From positions 806,001 to 870,000 of the forward strand of contig CM016926.1 of assembly GCA_006247105.1 (NCBI GenBank): 64,000 bases of DNA. Direction: 5' to 3'. Positions 16,394 to 24,152 of this stretch are shown here, piece by piece. Every line of letters starts with the position of its first letter. Within the stretch, counting starts at the first letter, position 1. Origin of the DNA: Giardia muris (Eukaryota; Fornicata; Diplomonadida; Hexamitidae). The notes under the pieces were generated by a model, which searched no databases, was not told the DNA's origin, and was given only the letters and a program-made list of their open reading frames with translations. The position numbers were made by a program, and so were the translations under genes.

Positions 16394-17269
16394 ATGTCTG
16401 ACCCTCTCAATCGGTACGAACGCATCCAGGCGCTCGGAGAGGGCACGTACGGGGTCGTCTACAAGGCGAAGGACAAGGAGACGGGCCAGATCGTCGCGCT
16501 GAAGCGCATTCGCCTCGAGAACGCTGACGAAGGGATTCCGGCGACGGCCATCCGCGAGATCGCCATCTTGAAGGAGATGAAGCACAAGAACGTCGTCGAC
16601 CTCCTCTCCGTCATCCATACGGAGGCGAAGCTGACGCTCGTCTTCGAGTACCTGGATATGGATTTGAAGAAGTACATTGACAGCAAGCAAGGAAAGCTCA
16701 CCCCTAAGGAGGTCAAGAGCTTCATGGGCCAGCTGATGACGGGGCTGACCTACATCCACAACAAGCGCGTCTTACACCGCGATCTGAAGCCTCAGAATCT
16801 TCTGGTCAGCAGCTCGGGAGTTCTGAAGCTAGCAGACTTCGGACTTGCCCGTGGGTCGGGCATTCCGGTCCGCTCTTATACACATGAGGTCGTCACCCTT
16901 TGGTATCGTTGTCCCTCCGTCCTTCTAGGATGCCGTAAGTATGGTGGGGCTCTTGATATCTGGTCCTGTGGGTGCATCTTTTACGAGTGTGTGACCGGGA
17001 AACCGCTCTTCCCCGCAAAGACGGAGAAGGACGAGTTATTGAAGATCTTCAAGGTACTTGGGACTCCGAACAAGCAGAACTGGCCAGAGGTTGACACTCT
17101 GCCTCAGTGGCAAGCGGATTTCCCTGTTTACCCCGGCATGAGCGTGGCGGACCTTCTTCCAACCCTAGACGAGGCGGGAAGGGATCTATTCTCTCAGATG
17201 ATGCAGCTTGACCCAGCGAAGCGTCCATCGGCTCGCGACTGCCTCAAGCATCCGTACTTCGGGAAGTGA
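16394..17269 (+). CDS. Cyclin-dependent kinase, CDK1/CDK2 type
   Basis: The 291-residue kinase is close to CDK1/2 in length and sequence. Visible elements are GEGTYGVVYKAK with the inhibitory Thr18-Tyr19 pair, Lys37 of VALK, a PATAIRE cyclin-binding helix (49-55; PSTAIRE in most CDKs), HRDLKPQNLL (118-127), DFGLA (148-152) and the activating Thr163 in SYTHEVVTLWYR. The APE motif is altered: RCPS (172-175) replaces RAPE, losing the conserved Glu. The enzyme would phosphorylate cell-cycle targets when bound to a cyclin; the cyclin-like gene at 21620 is a nearby but unproven partner. The stop overlaps AGTGAAC. Confidence 0.93.
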   Translation: MSDPLNRYERIQALGEGTYGVVYKAKDKETGQIVALKRIRLENADEGIPATAIREIAILKEMKHKNVVDLLSVIHTEAKLTLVFEYLDMDLKKYIDSKQGKLTPKEVKSFMGQLMTGLTYIHNKRVLHRDLKPQNLLVSSSGVLKLADFGLARGSGIPVRSYTHEVVTLWYRCPSVLLGCRKYGGALDIWSCGCIFYECVTGKPLFPAKTEKDELLKIFKVLGTPNKQNWPEVDTLPQWQADFPVYPGMSVADLLPTLDEAGRDLFSQMMQLDPAKRPSARDCLKHPYFGK

Positions 17270-17271
17270 AC
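17265..17271 (+). terminator. AGTGAAC polyadenylation signal overlapping the CDK stop
   Basis: AGTGAAC fits AGTRAAY, and its TGA is the stop codon of the CDK gene. Confidence 0.7.
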
Positions 17272-17303
17272 GTGTGCTCTTGAGGACATTCATCTGTCAC
17301 CTC

Positions 17304-18581
17304 CTACATCAGGGAGCGTTGGGAAACGCTTGGGGTGAGGACTATGACTTGTCCGTTATCGAAGAGCTTACTTTCCGAGCGGAGCTGCATACGGTCATGG
17401 TCTGCCTCATCGTAGATTGGTTCTCCAATGATCTTCTCAAGGATGTCCTCGAGGGTGACGATCCCGAAGATCCCCCCGGTCTCATGGCTGACGACCAAGG
17501 CAAGGTGTGCACGGCCGGTTTGGAAGAAGTCTAGAACGGGGTAGATATGGGAGCGAAGGGTAACGCGTTGGGCTTGTCGGAAGTCAAGGTCGGAGACCTT
17601 CTTCGCGGACCCGGGACTAACGGTGATCAGCTCTTTAGTATATAGAATTCCTACAACATTGCTTCGCTCGTCCTTGTAGATGGGGATGCGGGAGTGGCCA
17701 TGGGCGGCAATACTGGTCATGACCCGCTCATCTAGGACTGTGTTCACCTCCAGCATGAAGACCTTGCTAAGCTCGGTATATATATCGCCAATGGTCGCAT
17801 TCGAGGCATCTAAGGCGCCCCGAATGATGGTTACCTCTGGGAGGTCAAGCTCTCTTGCACCTTCTCCTGTGTCCTTATGTTTCGGATGCGTGTGCTGATG
17901 GGGGTCGCTCGAGGAGGATGAGGATGCAGGTGTTAGACGGGAATGACGAGAATCCGAATTCTCGTTTGACGACCGCTCCAACCGCGAACCGTACGCATCA
18001 ATGGTACGGTCCGTCAACATTGAGGCGAAGTGATCCGTCAAAGCTTGGTTGTACTGCCCTTTTCCATGTAAGGTGATCAAAGTCTTCAGCTCCTCACGAC
18101 GATAGTACTCCGTGTCATGCTTCCCCACAATCACATCCAAGAAACGCGCCAAGGGGTATGAGATGACGAAGGTACAGAAGATCATCACCCAGACGAACGG
18201 CGATAATGCGGCACTGATCTGTAGCGAATAACGACTAAATACGGCTTGAGGTAAGATCTCGCTGAGGAGCAAGATCCCCGTCACCGAAATGATCAAGGCA
18301 ACTGTGGGCCCTACTAATGAGTCCAATAGCATCGGCAGTATCTCCATGCAAATCGCACCAATGATCAAGATTGAAACCAGGACGAGATGCCTATCCTGTA
18401 GAAGCGGTTCCACACGCTTGACACGCCGCTTATCTAGGTCAGTCCCGGCCTCTTTCAGAGTCAATATGCGAAGGTCTACAATCCCGAGGAGCCCCAGGTT
18501 CAAGCCGGAGCACAACGCTGCAATCATGAAGAGGATGATGACGCAGACGATCTGTAGTCCAAGCGTAAGCCCATCAACCAT
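17304..18581 (-). CDS. CNNM/CorC-like membrane protein (DUF21 plus CBS pair)
   Basis: The 425-residue protein has an N-terminal DUF21 domain with four hydrophobic segments (about 5-26, 64-85, 90-113, 123-147), including the CSGLNLGLLGI and LSEILPQAVF family blocks. A CBS-domain pair follows (about 240-375), with SRIPIYKDERSNVVGILYTKEL and the hallmark TLEDILEKIIGEPIYDE. CNNM proteins and bacterial CorC transport or regulate Mg2+ at membranes. A Ser/His-rich insert (about 205-235) separates the two parts. The protein is probably in the plasma or an internal membrane, but its substrate is not determined. It is divergent from beta-COP. Confidence 0.9.
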   Translation of the reverse strand: MVDGLTLGLQIVCVIILFMIAALCSGLNLGLLGIVDLRILTLKEAGTDLDKRRVKRVEPLLQDRHLVLVSILIIGAICMEILPMLLDSLVGPTVALIISVTGILLLSEILPQAVFSRYSLQISAALSPFVWVMIFCTFVISYPLARFLDVIVGKHDTEYYRREELKTLITLHGKGQYNQALTDHFASMLTDRTIDAYGSRLERSSNENSDSRHSRLTPASSSSSSDPHQHTHPKHKDTGEGARELDLPEVTIIRGALDASNATIGDIYTELSKVFMLEVNTVLDERVMTSIAAHGHSRIPIYKDERSNVVGILYTKELITVSPGSAKKVSDLDFRQAQRVTLRSHIYPVLDFFQTGRAHLALVVSHETGGIFGIVTLEDILEKIIGEPIYDEADHDRMQLRSESKLFDNGQVIVLTPSVSQRSLM

Positions 18582-18838
18582 TCCTTTTTACGAGGTCACT
18601 CTTGGGATTTCTAGTTCTGATTCCATCACCTCCTCCCCTCCTCTTTTCCTCCCTCAGGATATCCCCTTTGAAGTCCTGGTGCCACTGTACCGATGTTGAA
18701 AAGACAGGAACAATACTGACCCGTTTACAGCCTTTCTGCCTTCTTCTCTTCTCCCTCCTTCCTCCTTCCTCTTCCCTCCTCACCCCTCCCCGTTCTGAGC
18801 TCTTACTCACTCTGATGACCGTACTCAACGGAGGAAAA
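18582..18838. other. 257-bp divergent gap with long pyrimidine tracts
   Basis: The gap between the CNNM-like and beta-COP start codons contains two plus-strand pyrimidine-rich runs (around 18625-18656 and 18728-18790) and ends in CGGAGGAAAA before the beta-COP ATG. I see no supported gene. A TGATGACC near 18813 resembles a C box but has no paired D box. Confidence 0.5.
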
Positions 18839-21574
18839 ATGCCCGAACAACACATCTTCGTGCGCCAGAACCCCACCAGCCCGAATACGAAGGCGATCGA
18901 GGCCATCTTCGAGCGGAAGAGCCCCGAGGAGATGCGGGAGGCACTTGAGGTCATTCTACAGATGGCATCGGCTGGGCAGAGTGTCGACCACCTCGTCATT
19001 CACGTCATTAAGAACGCGAGCACGACAACGGACCATCGCCTGAAGAAGCTCCTTCACCTCTTCTGGCCTCTCGTTGATTGTTACACTGGGGGGCAACTCA
19101 AGCCTCATGTGATCCTGATGTCCAACTCCATTCTTTCAGACCTAAAGCATCCGAACGAGCACATCCTTTGCTCTGCACTTCGCTGTGTTGGAACTCTGCG
19201 TGCTCGGGAAGTGCTTCAGAACCTTGTTCCAGCCTTGCCACCTCTCCTTTCTCATTCAGACGTTGCCGTGCGATCGACGACGGCGGCGACCATCCATACA
19301 CTTTGTCAATACTATGGAGACATCCTACCTCTCACTGTCATCTGTGAGGCCTTATTGGAAGAGGAGCATCCGACCGTACTACGTCGCTTGATGCGTCTTC
19401 TGGTGGACGTCGACCCCGCAAACGCCTCTCTTTATGCCATCAAACTCCTGCAGAAGATGGGGTTAGGAGAAGCTGGGTCGTACATTTTCGAGCTCTTGCC
19501 AACTCTCATAAGGAAGCTTGACGTCGATCGCGTCGGGCTGATCTCGCACCTCTATGAGGCGACCACGAAGTCTTTGAACGTCCTTGATACCGCCACGCAG
19601 TATGCGGCCGGCCTTGGTTTCTGGGAGGTCGCCCAGGCGTATCATGGTATCAACTTCATCGATAAGGACGCTCTCCCAGGCGTGGAACCAGTCCCTTGCA
19701 ATGACCTTGTGCGCATAGCCATCAAGGCACTCCTGCTCTCCTCGAAGAACCTTGGCGAGGTTTGTCTTCAGACCGTTCTCAAGAACCTTTCGCTTGCAGT
19801 TCGTCTTTTCCCTGGTGCCCTCGTTGGAGAACAGGGTGTCCAACAGGTTGCGGTCGCCCTTTGTACTGGCCACCTAACGGATTCTGCACAGCTCGACGTA
19901 TTGAAATCGGAGATCTTCCGTAACTTGGCGTTACTTGGTGGGGCACAACACGTCTGCGAGATCTTAGCGAACTCCTCCTTCTTCCAGACTCAATGTTTGC
20001 AGGTCGTTCATGGCGCAGCTCGTGAGGTTTGTTACCTTCTGACTCACCATTCGGTCACGGATTTGAGCTTTCTCCCTCTCATCTTCGAGCATATAGAGAC
20101 GTTCAGGGCGAGCTACTACGTTCTGGATAAGTTAGGGACCGACTATAAGCAAAGCCTTTGGGAGGACACTTGTTGTTCCCTCATCACCGCAACTAGACGT
20201 TGTCCTCTTGGAGAGGAGGAGAAGGGAAGGCTTGTTCTATTGCTCCTGCAGATCGCCGTGACTCATCGTACATCCTCCGGTGGATGGAGTTGTGAGCTTC
20301 TTCGTTCAATCATCTCGACTCTTGAGGACATCTCTACTCTGGCGACCGTATCCTTATGTCTTTCCATCCTCAATGATGATGAGAAGCTTGGCGAGTTCTC
20401 GCCATTCTATGGGGTCATTCGAAACTTGACAAATGGACGTCAGTTCTCACTCTCAAGCCGTGACGTGCTCGATGGCGAGGACATTTATCTTGGCACTCTT
20501 GCCTGCTACGGCTTCCCTCGCTTCATTCAGGAGTGTTCACTTGATGATCGAACAAGGGTTGGGTCATACATACTCATCTGTGCCGCAAAATTCTATAAAC
20601 AAGTGGAGGCCTCTCCGAACGCGTGCAAGAGTGACGCCTGCACACTCAATGAGCTCATTCGAAGCATTTGCGATGCCTTGAAAGGAGAGACTCCTACCCC
20701 CACCCCAATGCCACAACGCCCCACCACCGAGATAGTATCTAGAGGCAAGGCTGCTGACGAATGCACGACGTTCTCGATCTTCGGTCCTAGTGTATCGTCG
20801 AGCCAAAGAAGTACTGGTACCGTACACTCATCTCAACCCAAGCTTCGGACACCCCTTGGGAACGTGGTCCAACTCACGGGAGACTCCGAGTTCATCTATG
20901 CGGAGGCAATCATTGACGTGCAGCAGAACGCGATCACCCTTGACGTCCTGTTCATCAATAGGCAGGATGCCCCGGCTCACGACGTCCATATCGAGCTTTT
21001 TGCGACATCCTCGGTCAGGGTTCCACGCGTGCAACATGGACTCAACCTTGAGCCGCGAGGGACAGGACGTGACCGTTATGTCTTATACGTCGACAATTGC
21101 GAGAATGGAACGATCTTCGGAAATATCTGTGGACGTTATCAACAAAAGAAGGAACGCGATGGAGCGCGACATAGAGATTTTGTCCTTCGGACGCAAGAGA
21201 TCCATATCGATATCTGTTCTTTCCTAAGTCCTCACGTCCTTTCTCTCGGCGAGTTCCGACGTCTGTGGCCCGTTCTTGATTGGGAGGCTCGACTAACAAT
21301 CTCGACTCCGGCCTCAATCGACGTCTTAGTTGAGCGGCTTGTAAGAGATGTCCATGCATTCCCACTCCAAGAGGAGATGCACCTCAACGGATCAAGCCTC
21401 CCTCTATGCTGCCGTAACTTCGCCGTCGGAGCACGATCTGGAATCGTCTTGATGAATCTTACTCTTGAGCGAGGAGATCAACGCACAGTTGGCTCGCTCA
21501 AGCTACGAAGCTGGACCCAAGCCCTAGGGTCATCGCTCGGCAGTTGCCTCGGACAGCTCCTAACAGTACGTTAA
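18839..21574 (+). CDS. Coatomer subunit beta (beta-COP)
   Basis: The 911-residue protein matches beta-COP over the HEAT-repeat trunk: RLKKLLHLFWPLVD, ILMSNSILSDLKHPNEHI and GTLRAREVLQNLVPALPPLL are close to the family core. A linker near 620-680 leads to a C-terminal appendage-like beta region (FIYAEAIIDVQQNAITLDVLF). COPI coats bud vesicles for Golgi-to-ER retrieval. Giardia has no stacked Golgi but makes encystation vesicles that use COPI. ATG at 18839 was chosen because it follows GGAGGAAAA; an in-frame ATG at 18815 is an alternative adding eight residues. The protein is slightly shorter than the usual 950 residues. Confidence 0.92.
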   Translation: MPEQHIFVRQNPTSPNTKAIEAIFERKSPEEMREALEVILQMASAGQSVDHLVIHVIKNASTTTDHRLKKLLHLFWPLVDCYTGGQLKPHVILMSNSILSDLKHPNEHILCSALRCVGTLRAREVLQNLVPALPPLLSHSDVAVRSTTAATIHTLCQYYGDILPLTVICEALLEEEHPTVLRRLMRLLVDVDPANASLYAIKLLQKMGLGEAGSYIFELLPTLIRKLDVDRVGLISHLYEATTKSLNVLDTATQYAAGLGFWEVAQAYHGINFIDKDALPGVEPVPCNDLVRIAIKALLLSSKNLGEVCLQTVLKNLSLAVRLFPGALVGEQGVQQVAVALCTGHLTDSAQLDVLKSEIFRNLALLGGAQHVCEILANSSFFQTQCLQVVHGAAREVCYLLTHHSVTDLSFLPLIFEHIETFRASYYVLDKLGTDYKQSLWEDTCCSLITATRRCPLGEEEKGRLVLLLLQIAVTHRTSSGGWSCELLRSIISTLEDISTLATVSLCLSILNDDEKLGEFSPFYGVIRNLTNGRQFSLSSRDVLDGEDIYLGTLACYGFPRFIQECSLDDRTRVGSYILICAAKFYKQVEASPNACKSDACTLNELIRSICDALKGETPTPTPMPQRPTTEIVSRGKAADECTTFSIFGPSVSSSQRSTGTVHSSQPKLRTPLGNVVQLTGDSEFIYAEAIIDVQQNAITLDVLFINRQDAPAHDVHIELFATSSVRVPRVQHGLNLEPRGTGRDRYVLYVDNCENGTIFGNICGRYQQKKERDGARHRDFVLRTQEIHIDICSFLSPHVLSLGEFRRLWPVLDWEARLTISTPASIDVLVERLVRDVHAFPLQEEMHLNGSSLPLCCRNFAVGARSGIVLMNLTLERGDQRTVGSLKLRSWTQALGSSLGSCLGQLLTVR

Positions 21575-21619
21575 TAACCGAACCGAGTCTCAAAGCTGTG
21601 AGTGAAATTAAGGCGATTG

Positions 21620-22114
21620 ATGTACGCCTCATCAATCGCCCCGTTTCCGCCCGCCAGCCCCGAGGAGTACGCCGCTGCCGTCGTCACGGCCATCGCGGCT
21701 GCGGCAACAGCGCCCGACGCGTCCTCGACGCTCTACCACTTCGTCGCAGGGATTGTCGCTCGTTCGTATTCGAGCCCGGAGGTTGTTGCTTATGCGGCTC
21801 TGATAGCGGCCAGGACGTTCGCGAAGACGGAACCGCCACGTGATGTCGCCTCTCTGGGATTAATCCTGGCTGTCTGTCTCAGCCTATCCCAGAGCTATCT
21901 ATACGACGAGTGCGCCTGCGCGTCGGCATGGGCGGAGCTTCTGGGGCTAGCCGAGGAAGAGGTTGTTCGCATTCAAGGCTGGGTTTTGATGGCGCTTGAC
22001 TGGGATATCCACTTCTCGGCGCAGGAGCTCGGAGACTTCTGGGCTCAGGCCGAGGCGTTATATATCGGTATTCCCTACGAGGTGGGGGTGGTGCCGACGG
22101 TTCGGGGCATGTGA
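21620..22114 (+). CDS. Cyclin-like protein (Pho80/PCL type)
   Basis: The 164-residue protein fits a single cyclin box: VAGIVARSYSSPEVVAYAALIAARTF, then LGLILAVCLSLSQSYLYDECACASAWAEL (the helix in which cyclins carry a conserved Lys and Asp/Glu) and VVRIQGWVLMALDWDIHFS. This order and spacing resemble Pho80/PCL cyclins, which bind Pho85/CDK5-type kinases. Function is inferred from fold only. The ATG at 21620 follows AAATTAAGGCGATTG, 45 bp after the beta-COP stop on the same strand. Confidence 0.7.
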   Translation: MYASSIAPFPPASPEEYAAAVVTAIAAAATAPDASSTLYHFVAGIVARSYSSPEVVAYAALIAARTFAKTEPPRDVASLGLILAVCLSLSQSYLYDECACASAWAELLGLAEEEVVRIQGWVLMALDWDIHFSAQELGDFWAQAEALYIGIPYEVGVVPTVRGM

Positions 22115-22186
22115 AGCATGCCCCAGGATAAGTGCACCTCTCCCCACCACGTAGGCCATTCGTATCCTCTTGTAAATCTAAGTTAC
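22115..22186. other. Convergent 3' gap
   Basis: These 72 bp lie between the cyclin-like and WD40 stops. They contain CTTGTAAATC, a possible variant polyadenylation signal for the plus gene. No gene is seen. Confidence 0.3.
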
Positions 22187-23227
22187 TCAGGAGGGACGGA
22201 AGAACTCGCTGACCGAGTACGTGACGATGTCGATCCCGGGGTGAAGGGCCGCCTCCGCGCGCCCATTCTCCCAGGTATATGATAGTCCGAGTGCTATGGT
22301 GTCTTCTTCCTCACAGCTTATGTCCAGGGCCGAGATCCCGGTGGTCTCGCAAAGGCGAAAGAGCCTTTTGCGGTTCTCGAGTTGCCACATATATAAGTCG
22401 CCGTCAGAACCACCTGTGAACAGAACATCCTTCCAACTGCACCACCTAATGCTATTGATCGGGTACGCAGTGAAGATCCCATCCTCCCCTTGGTGGCGAT
22501 GACAACGAAACGCATACCTATTCTTCCCCAGTACGCTGTCCACAGCTATTCGGCCCTCGACGCTTCCAAGGCAAAAGCGATCGCAGGCTTGATTGACAAA
22601 GGCGACGGATCGGGTCTGGTGCCGAACAGGTGACTCACGTACCATCGCCTGCTTAAATACTGGAGCGGACTCACCATCCGATGTGGTTGCTGATGGGACC
22701 CAATCCCAGATCTGCATGGTACGGGAGGAAAGTCCCAATAGGATCCGTGAACCACGAACATCCATACAAAAGACTTTTCCTCCAGATGATATCTTTCCTA
22801 GAGCAGTAGGAGAAATAACAGCCGCAACGTTGTCTCCAATTGGCTGCGCCATCCGAAGGTCCCAGGCCGCGACATATGAGTCCCAGGAACCACTGACTAC
22901 AACATTTGGGTCTCCAGGTAAGACACGAACCTCACGAACGGGTGCAGCATGTCTACCAACAAGTCTTGATGCCTTGGTCTCCGGGTCTGTCAAGAGGACA
23001 AGACCATCCGCAGCCCCCGTCACTAGCTTCCGTGTGGTAGTCCAATCGACCGAGAAGATGGGCTTGCTGTGTAAAGGAAGACGAGCTTGTTTCTCAACTG
23101 TACGGGTGTTGTAGATATGAATGCATTCATCCCAGGAGCTGCAGGCGAGGAGAGGGGTTCCGGGGGCGAAGCAAACGGCCGTGATCCCGTCGCTAGGTGG
23201 GTCTGGGAGAAGGGAACGGGATCGCAT
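22187..23227 (-). CDS. WD40 protein of the BUB3/RAE1 family
   Basis: The 346-residue beta-propeller follows BUB3/RAE1 throughout: PPSDGITAVCFAP at the start, VVSGSWDSYVAAWDLR, ESPVRHQTRSVAFV, then GSVEGRIAVD, YAFRCHRHQGEDG, YPINSIRW and TGGSDGDLYMW. The EGR and FKCHR-like blocks are diagnostic of this pair of paralogues. BUB3 works in the spindle checkpoint at kinetochores and RAE1 in mRNA export; the YAFRCHR block leans to BUB3 but does not settle it. Its ATG (23227-23225) overlaps the TAA of the small upstream gene by one base (TAATG). Confidence 0.88.
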   Translation of the reverse strand: MRSRSLLPDPPSDGITAVCFAPGTPLLACSSWDECIHIYNTRTVEKQARLPLHSKPIFSVDWTTTRKLVTGAADGLVLLTDPETKASRLVGRHAAPVREVRVLPGDPNVVVSGSWDSYVAAWDLRMAQPIGDNVAAVISPTALGKISSGGKVFCMDVRGSRILLGLSSRTMQIWDWVPSATTSDGESAPVFKQAMVRESPVRHQTRSVAFVNQACDRFCLGSVEGRIAVDSVLGKNRYAFRCHRHQGEDGIFTAYPINSIRWCSWKDVLFTGGSDGDLYMWQLENRKRLFRLCETTGISALDISCEEEDTIALGLSYTWENGRAEAALHPGIDIVTYSVSEFFRPS

Positions 23228-23424
23228 TACTTTTTTGAGGCCCGAGACGTTCCCGTTGCGAACTGGGTCTCCTCGGGTCGTGCAAAGACCCTATAGATGG
23301 CCTTGGCGTGCGGAGGGCCAAGGAAGAGGGGTTCCGAGGCGTCCCGTAGCTGCACGCGTAGGGCTCGTAAATCAACCAGTTCTCCATCCATTTTCATCCT
23401 TCCTCCCTCACGACGCTTTGACAT
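23227..23424 (-). CDS. 65-residue basic protein, unknown
   Basis: The frame starts MSKRREGGRMKMDGELVDL and ends in a basic, Ser/Thr-rich tail (ATGTSRASKK). A short hydrophobic block, LRALRVQLRD and FLGPPHAKAIYRVFAR, suggests a small fold. It fits exactly between the divergent cis-prenyltransferase start and the WD40 gene, sharing one base with the WD40 ATG. That tight fit and its own A/T-bearing upstream space support a real gene. I cannot name it. Confidence 0.6.
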   Translation of the reverse strand: MSKRREGGRMKMDGELVDLRALRVQLRDASEPLFLGPPHAKAIYRVFARPEETQFATGTSRASKK

Positions 23425-23446
23425 ATTCACTCCATTCGTTGGTAAA
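23425..23446. promoter_or_regulatory. 22-bp divergent promoter
   Basis: ATGs at 23424 (minus) and 23447 (plus) are separated by 22 bp ending in GTTGGTAAA. This is inferred to serve both the small basic protein and cis-prenyltransferase. Confidence 0.45.
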
Positions 23447-24136
23447 ATGCACGTGGCAATAATCATGGATGGGAACGGGCGGTGGGGTTTACAGAGAGGC
23501 CTCCAAAGGACGGACGGGCACCGAAGCGGGGCAGATGCGCTGGAGCAGGTCGTCCACGCGTGCCTCGAGGAGAAGGTTGCATACCTGACGGTGTACGCCT
23601 TTTCGACCGAGAATTGGAACCGCCCATCTGCGGAGACGGAGTTTCTTCAAAGCCTCTTCAGTGCAATGATCGATAGGGCACGGGTCGAGTTTGCAGACCT
23701 TGACGTACGGTTCTGTCTTTATGGCCGCCGTGCAGACCCCATACCCATATGGCTTCGAGAGAAGATCCAGAAGCTTGAGGAGGACACGGCAGACCGTAAG
23801 ACCCTCCGCCTCACAGTATGCTTCAACTATGGCGGGCATCAAGAGATTCTAGACGCAGCATTTGCAGCGGGGAAAGGGCTTTCACCCTCTGACGAACGCT
23901 ATGCTCCAGATACCTTCCGTGAAAGGTTCGAGGCGTCTCTTTATGATGATCTCCCACCGGTCGACCTCATGATTCGAACGGGAGGCGAAAGACGTCTTTC
24001 TAACTTCCTTCCATGGCACTTGGGATATGCAGAACTAGTATTTCTTGATAAGCTCTGGCCAGACTTCACGCCTCTTGACCTCAAGCGGTGTCTGGAAGAG
24101 TATCGGTCTCGAGACCGTCGTTTCGGACGCATATGA
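23447..24136 (+). CDS. cis-Prenyltransferase (dehydrodolichyl diphosphate synthase)
   Basis: The 229-residue enzyme starts almost at the active site: MHVAIIMDGNGRWG (Asp8 binds pyrophosphate/Mg2+), then YAFSTENWNRP and, near the C-terminus, MIRTGGERRLSNFLPWHLGYAEL with LWPDF. These are the five conserved cis-prenyltransferase regions. It extends farnesyl diphosphate to the dolichol precursor for N-glycosylation, at ER membranes. It lacks the N-terminal extension of most eukaryotic enzymes. A short, self-sufficient enzyme has been reported for G. lamblia. The ATG at 23447 follows GGTAAA. Confidence 0.93.
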   Translation: MHVAIIMDGNGRWGLQRGLQRTDGHRSGADALEQVVHACLEEKVAYLTVYAFSTENWNRPSAETEFLQSLFSAMIDRARVEFADLDVRFCLYGRRADPIPIWLREKIQKLEEDTADRKTLRLTVCFNYGGHQEILDAAFAAGKGLSPSDERYAPDTFRERFEASLYDDLPPVDLMIRTGGERRLSNFLPWHLGYAELVFLDKLWPDFTPLDLKRCLEEYRSRDRRFGRI

Positions 24137-24152
24137 CACATCCCCCTTCAAA

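Noticed and set aside
18600..18640. Sequence near the CNNM-like start resembling an antisense tRNA T-arm (translated as IRTRNP)
   Set aside because: The loop is TTCTGAT rather than TTCRANT, the T-stem does not pair and no cloverleaf can be drawn.
18811..18826. TGATGACC followed by TACTCAA, resembling a C box and part of the processing motif
   Set aside because: The order is wrong, no D box follows before the beta-COP start, and the motif lacks the CCTT half.
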